Source: Cardiocondyla obscurior
Taxonomy: Eukaryota > Arthropoda > Insecta > Hymenoptera > Formicidae
Reading direction: 5' to 3'
DNA length: 64,000 nt
Assembly: GCF_019399895.1 (NCBI RefSeq)
Contig: NC_091887.1
Coordinates: 2,108,001 to 2,172,000 of the forward strand
The notes below the pieces were generated by a model. It saw only the letters and a list, made by a program, of their open reading frames with translations. It was not told where the DNA came from and ran no database searches. Within the stretch, counting starts at the first letter, position 1. Every line of letters begins with the position of its first letter. Below, one piece after another: positions 60,542 to 64,000 of the stretch. Both the position numbers and the translations under genes were made by a program.

Positions 60542-61335
60542 ACGAACGTTCAGGATTATTAATTTTAAAACAGGATTAATTCACTATTATACAATGATGT
60601 ACACGCAAATCTGTTGTTAAAATATAATTCTGGGGGGATTTACATAAAGCCGTAAGTGTTGATGATTTTGTAGGAGATAATTTACACTGTCAGATAAATC
60701 TATTAAAAATTCTTACAATGTTTATCGTGTATTTAATATTTTAATCGATGTAAGGCTCGGCGGGATTATTGAACAGGATTCAAATAACAAGATAACAGAT
60801 GAAGACAGTTGAGCTTCGTTTGTTTCAGTTTAATTTAAAAAAATGTTTCGTTTCTTCCTTGTTCCACCGTCAACTAGATTTGACAAACAGGCGGCGACAG
60901 AGAAAGCCGTGAACGGGACGAGACGGCCCGCTCACATCGGCGAGCGTGTCTTTCTCTCGCAGATATATTTGAAAATATTCTACGCCGAAATACTAACGTA
61001 TGTACGTATATAATTATACATATAATTCACGAGCTTTTCTTTCTTTTGCCGTAGGTGCGTTCGATCGACAAAGAACGGCGAACGCTTCTCTCTCGGCTCC
61101 TAATTTGCTTCTACAGTGAACGTAACGCGGTGAAGAAACTAAGAATATATACGACGGCAACGAAACAATGCAAATCGAATGCATCTCTTGATGACTCCGC
61201 CGCTTCGACATTTCTTTTTCTTTTATTTTATTTTTATTTTTCCATATATCGAGACGTGCTTCAAATTTATCGGGTGTCCGAAGAAGTATATCTATCGCGC
61301 GTACTTAAACACTAGATTTCAAATTCCATGAATAG
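60542..61335 (+). other. 3' UTR of DCXR-like gene and intergenic DNA
   Basis: Begins with the untranslated tail of the reductase gene (AT-rich, with an ATTAAA near 60701). A small GC-richer patch at about 60885-60965 follows. Short frames at 61014-61315 have no domain. No gene is supported. Confidence 0.4.
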
Positions 61336-61769
61336 TACACGGAAAAAAATATTTTTTGCTATTGTAGTCAAACTATTATTACTATTAATGCACATTTGAT
61401 GTGGGAGAAAAAAATTTCGCCGTTAGAAACTAATTTTTCAAAATATTTAAATGGACAGCTAAGCGCATTACGTTAGTGGAACAAATAAAGCTTGTCCGTC
61501 GAAATACATTATTTGCTGCTGAGACAACGCAATTGTATTCCCGGCAAATGTATTTCATTATTACAGGGAGATCAGTGTCCCGCTTCGATAGCAGAGATGG
61601 AAAAATAATTCTGCCTTTACAAGATAATCAATTCGTCGATCTCGCAAATTATCTCATAATTAATTAAATTATGTTTAACGAGCTTACGTTGCTGGCCTGT
61701 AATAACGAATAAGTTTTGCTAAAAATACACGTTGTGTTAAAAAAAAAAAAGCTTATTTTTCTCCGTGTA
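61336..61769. mobile_element. short element with terminal inverted repeats TACACGGA...
   Basis: The left end reads TACACGGAAAAAAATATTTT and the right end ends in ATTTTTCTCCGTGTA, an imperfect inverted repeat of about 15 bases. No protein is encoded except a chance 63-codon frame. A possible TAG duplication flanks it. This fits a non-autonomous DNA transposon, but A-rich ends make chance matching easier. Confidence 0.4.
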
Positions 61770-61853
61770 TTAGATGTACAATTATTCTCAATTTCTCCTA
61801 CGTCGCATCGAATCGGTAACGTCACAGGCAAGAAAAAATTAAAAGTAATATGT

Positions 61854-62092
61854 AGTACGGAATGCAGATATGACGTTTGCCGCGCCGACGACAGCTAGCG
61901 ATCGTGACTTTAGAGACTTTTAGATTCGTGTACGTCGAGTTTCATATGTACCGCATGTATGTACCGCGCCGGCCGGATTGCTGATGACCGATTTTCCTTC
62001 GTTCTCTCATTCCCTACCTTCGCCGCACAGGATTACATACGCTAATTAGCCGCTGTCGCCGCGGAAAACGTCATACCTGCTCTTCGGTGTAC
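61854..62092. mobile_element. MITE-like element (copy 2 of the 19.9-kb family)
   Basis: Diverged relative of 19904-20125, in the same orientation. Shared segments include ACAGCTAGCG/GGCAGCTAGCG, TGTACCGCGCCGGCCGGATT, GATGACCGATTT, GCCGCTGTCGCCGC and TCTTCGGTGTAC. The ends are an imperfect inverted repeat (GTAC..GAA.GCAGATATGACGTTT against GTACACCGAAGAGCAGGTAT...). It is not coding. Confidence 0.7.
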
Positions 62093-62976
62093 TTCCGTGA
62101 AACGTAATTTACATCCAAGTAATTACTCTTTCGTCGCTCAAGTCAAATTTGAAAATTGTTCAAAAATATTATCCTTTCCGCGTAACACCTTGCTACACAT
62201 ATAATTAAAATGTCAATACGAATAAAATGCTAAACGTAAGGCAAACTTAAAAAGTGTGAAACATCCGCGTGTTATGCAATCGCATTTAAGTGATACGAGC
62301 GCCCGATATATATTTTTTTAAACAGAATTACGTACGCACCGAGACGGATGATGAATTCGCTATCGCCAAAACGCATTTTTTTTCGCTCGCGATTAATAAT
62401 AACCGGCTTTATCGAAACTTAAACAGAGTAACAATATATAACTGCGTTTCGTTATCTCGTCAGATACTCCTCGTCGTAATTACGCCTTTAGCCAAAACGC
62501 GAAAATATCAAATTCCCTAACAACGTAATCGTTCTAACTATCTTAATTAAGTTATTTAAGTTAATCTTAAGACAGCTTTAATTTACATTGATCTCGCAAA
62601 TTATTGTAAAATTAATAAGCAGAGAGTTTCCTCGCTGTCTCGCGCTCTCGCTACCTTTTATCGCATGATAAAGTATACTTTACTAACGAACATTGTACGG
62701 ATACAGCAATGATATTCCTCGTCACGAACTCAATATTAATCCTCCCTTTTTTTTTTCTTTTCTTTCTTTTTTCTTCAAATAGGATTGTACGCATATGCGA
62801 ACACCGCATGCGTATAAGCATATACGTAAAGCGTGATATGAAACATGTGGTGCGGCCGGAAGATGGTTTAACTGTTCGAAACTAATCGATATGATAAATT
62901 ACTACGCTTTCCTTTCTTCTTGTGCAACCCATCCAATTTTAACAGTTTTGTACACGTATATTTTTTAATGTTACAG

Positions 62977-63131
62977 GTCAACATCAGTGCTTCACGCGGT
63001 CCTCCCTACGTGACCTGGCAAGAGCGAGACACAACGAAAAGATAAATGCACACCGCGGTGCAACGAAGATGCATAAAAATTAACCCATTTACATCGAGCG
63101 CATCCAGAACATCTCACGCCGATCGCAAGAG
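62977..63131 (+). other. putative spliced, probably untranslated exon
   Basis: A 155-base segment is bounded by a good acceptor (TTTTTTAATGTTACAG|GTCAAC preceded by a T-rich run) and a consensus donor (CAAGAG|GTAAGTAA). It is more GC-rich than its flanks. All three frames contain stops, although one runs open for 36 codons to a stop at the very end. It could be a 5' UTR exon of a plus-strand gene that continues past the window, or part of a long non-coding RNA. Confidence 0.35.
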
Positions 63132-64000
63132 GTAAGTAATAGCAAACGCAATACAGAATAAATTAAGTGCATTTCGTCATTAATCGGGATGAATAATTGA
63201 GAATTATCGAAAGCCGGTCCATTCAAAATTACGTATAATTCCGTCGAGTTAACACCTCGAGGAAGAATTTAAATATTTTAAATAATTACAGACAGATTTT
63301 TGAACAATACAGATTTTAAATAATACAGAAAGAGGGAAATCCCTAAGAATTCGCTTCGACTCTCGACCGAGCGGAGTCTTCTAGTCTTCCAGGGAAATAA
63401 AAATAAAAAAAAAAAAAAGAAAAAAAAAAATAGTAGGATTTTGCGGATGTATATGGGTCAACATTCTCATTATTCAACTAATGATTATATATATTCGTTT
63501 ACTCGCCGGAACAAAGTACAAATCCAAAGTAATTGAGAAATCGGGCTATACACAGGATTTTTGTGTTGAACAGACATCTCTTCATTCTCTCATACATATT
63601 TTTTTTTCTTTCTTTCATTTATTCTCTCTCCTCCACTCTTTCTTTTTCACGCACTGATCACGCTTTTAACTATAAGTATGGTTGTCGCTTTTTTTTTTTT
63701 GTCATATAGTACACAAAGACAGTTTTATAGTATTTATTATTTGTTATCGTTTTCGGTGTTGCCGTCACACTTTATCAGACACTTTATTTAATTTCTTTTT
63801 TTTCTCTCTCTCTCTCTCCCATTTTATCACTCTCGCTTTTTTTTCTTCTTCTTCTTCTTTCGCTTTCTCTCAAAGCACACTTGCACGTATTATCATAATG
63901 TTCTTGTTTTAATAGATTATGATAGTAATAGTATATATACAAACCATTCGCCTCGGTTACACAGTTCGATTAGTACACTTAAAATACATCGATCGCGAAT
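63132..64000. other. right-hand end, no gene seen
   Basis: It contains poly(A) (63409-63430), CT-rich and poly(T) runs (63590-63650, 63800-63870) and no protein-like frame. If the exon at 62977-63131 is real, this is its downstream intron. Confidence 0.4.

Overview
This is nuclear DNA of an insect, most likely a hymenopteran (an ant or bee; inferred). All genes are interrupted by short GT-AG introns. Every protein I recognise is an animal protein. The DNA is full of long poly(A)/poly(T) tracts and GA microsatellites, and non-coding DNA in the left half is rich in CpG. There is no operon, CRISPR array, rRNA or recognisable tRNA.

Layout. Bases 1-13000 are gene-poor and hold a 206-bp tandem duplication. 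A CpG-dense, GC-rich block (about 13000-16836) leads into ftz-f1, the NR5A nuclear receptor (+ strand, coding 16837-40570). Its first coding exon carries the DNA-binding domain. A 19.8-kb intron follows, then four exons carrying the FTZ-F1 box, hinge and ligand-binding domain with AF-2. From about 38.7 kb the DNA becomes AT-rich and gene-dense: GCSH, the lipoyl carrier of glycine cleavage (-, 45145-46209); an unassigned divergent first exon (+, 46400-46511); PRMT5 (-, 48048-51008); the mitochondrial DNA helicase Twinkle (+, 52100-54494); a GT25-family procollagen galactosyltransferase (+, 55103-58109); and an L-xylulose reductase-type SDR (+, 58692-60541). The last 3.4 kb hold two transposon-like elements and one orphan spliced exon.

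The genes form no single pathway. GCSH and Twinkle are both mitochondrial. PRMT5 and Twinkle lie head to head about 1.1 kb apart, and GCSH lies head to head with the unassigned exon about 190 bp apart. Coding spans are given from start to stop codon, with exon boundaries derived by reading splice sites and checking that the phases join; every multi-exon model closes in frame.

Most notable: ftz-f1 exon 1 encodes, 219 residues before the normal zinc-finger domain, a second degenerate copy of its first zinc finger with all four cysteines kept but the spacing altered, plus a further seven-residue copy of the motif NKKVYTC. Also notable are a 479-bp near-perfect foldback in an intron of the reductase gene, and a two-copy family of short elements with terminal inverted repeats at 19.9 and 61.9 kb.
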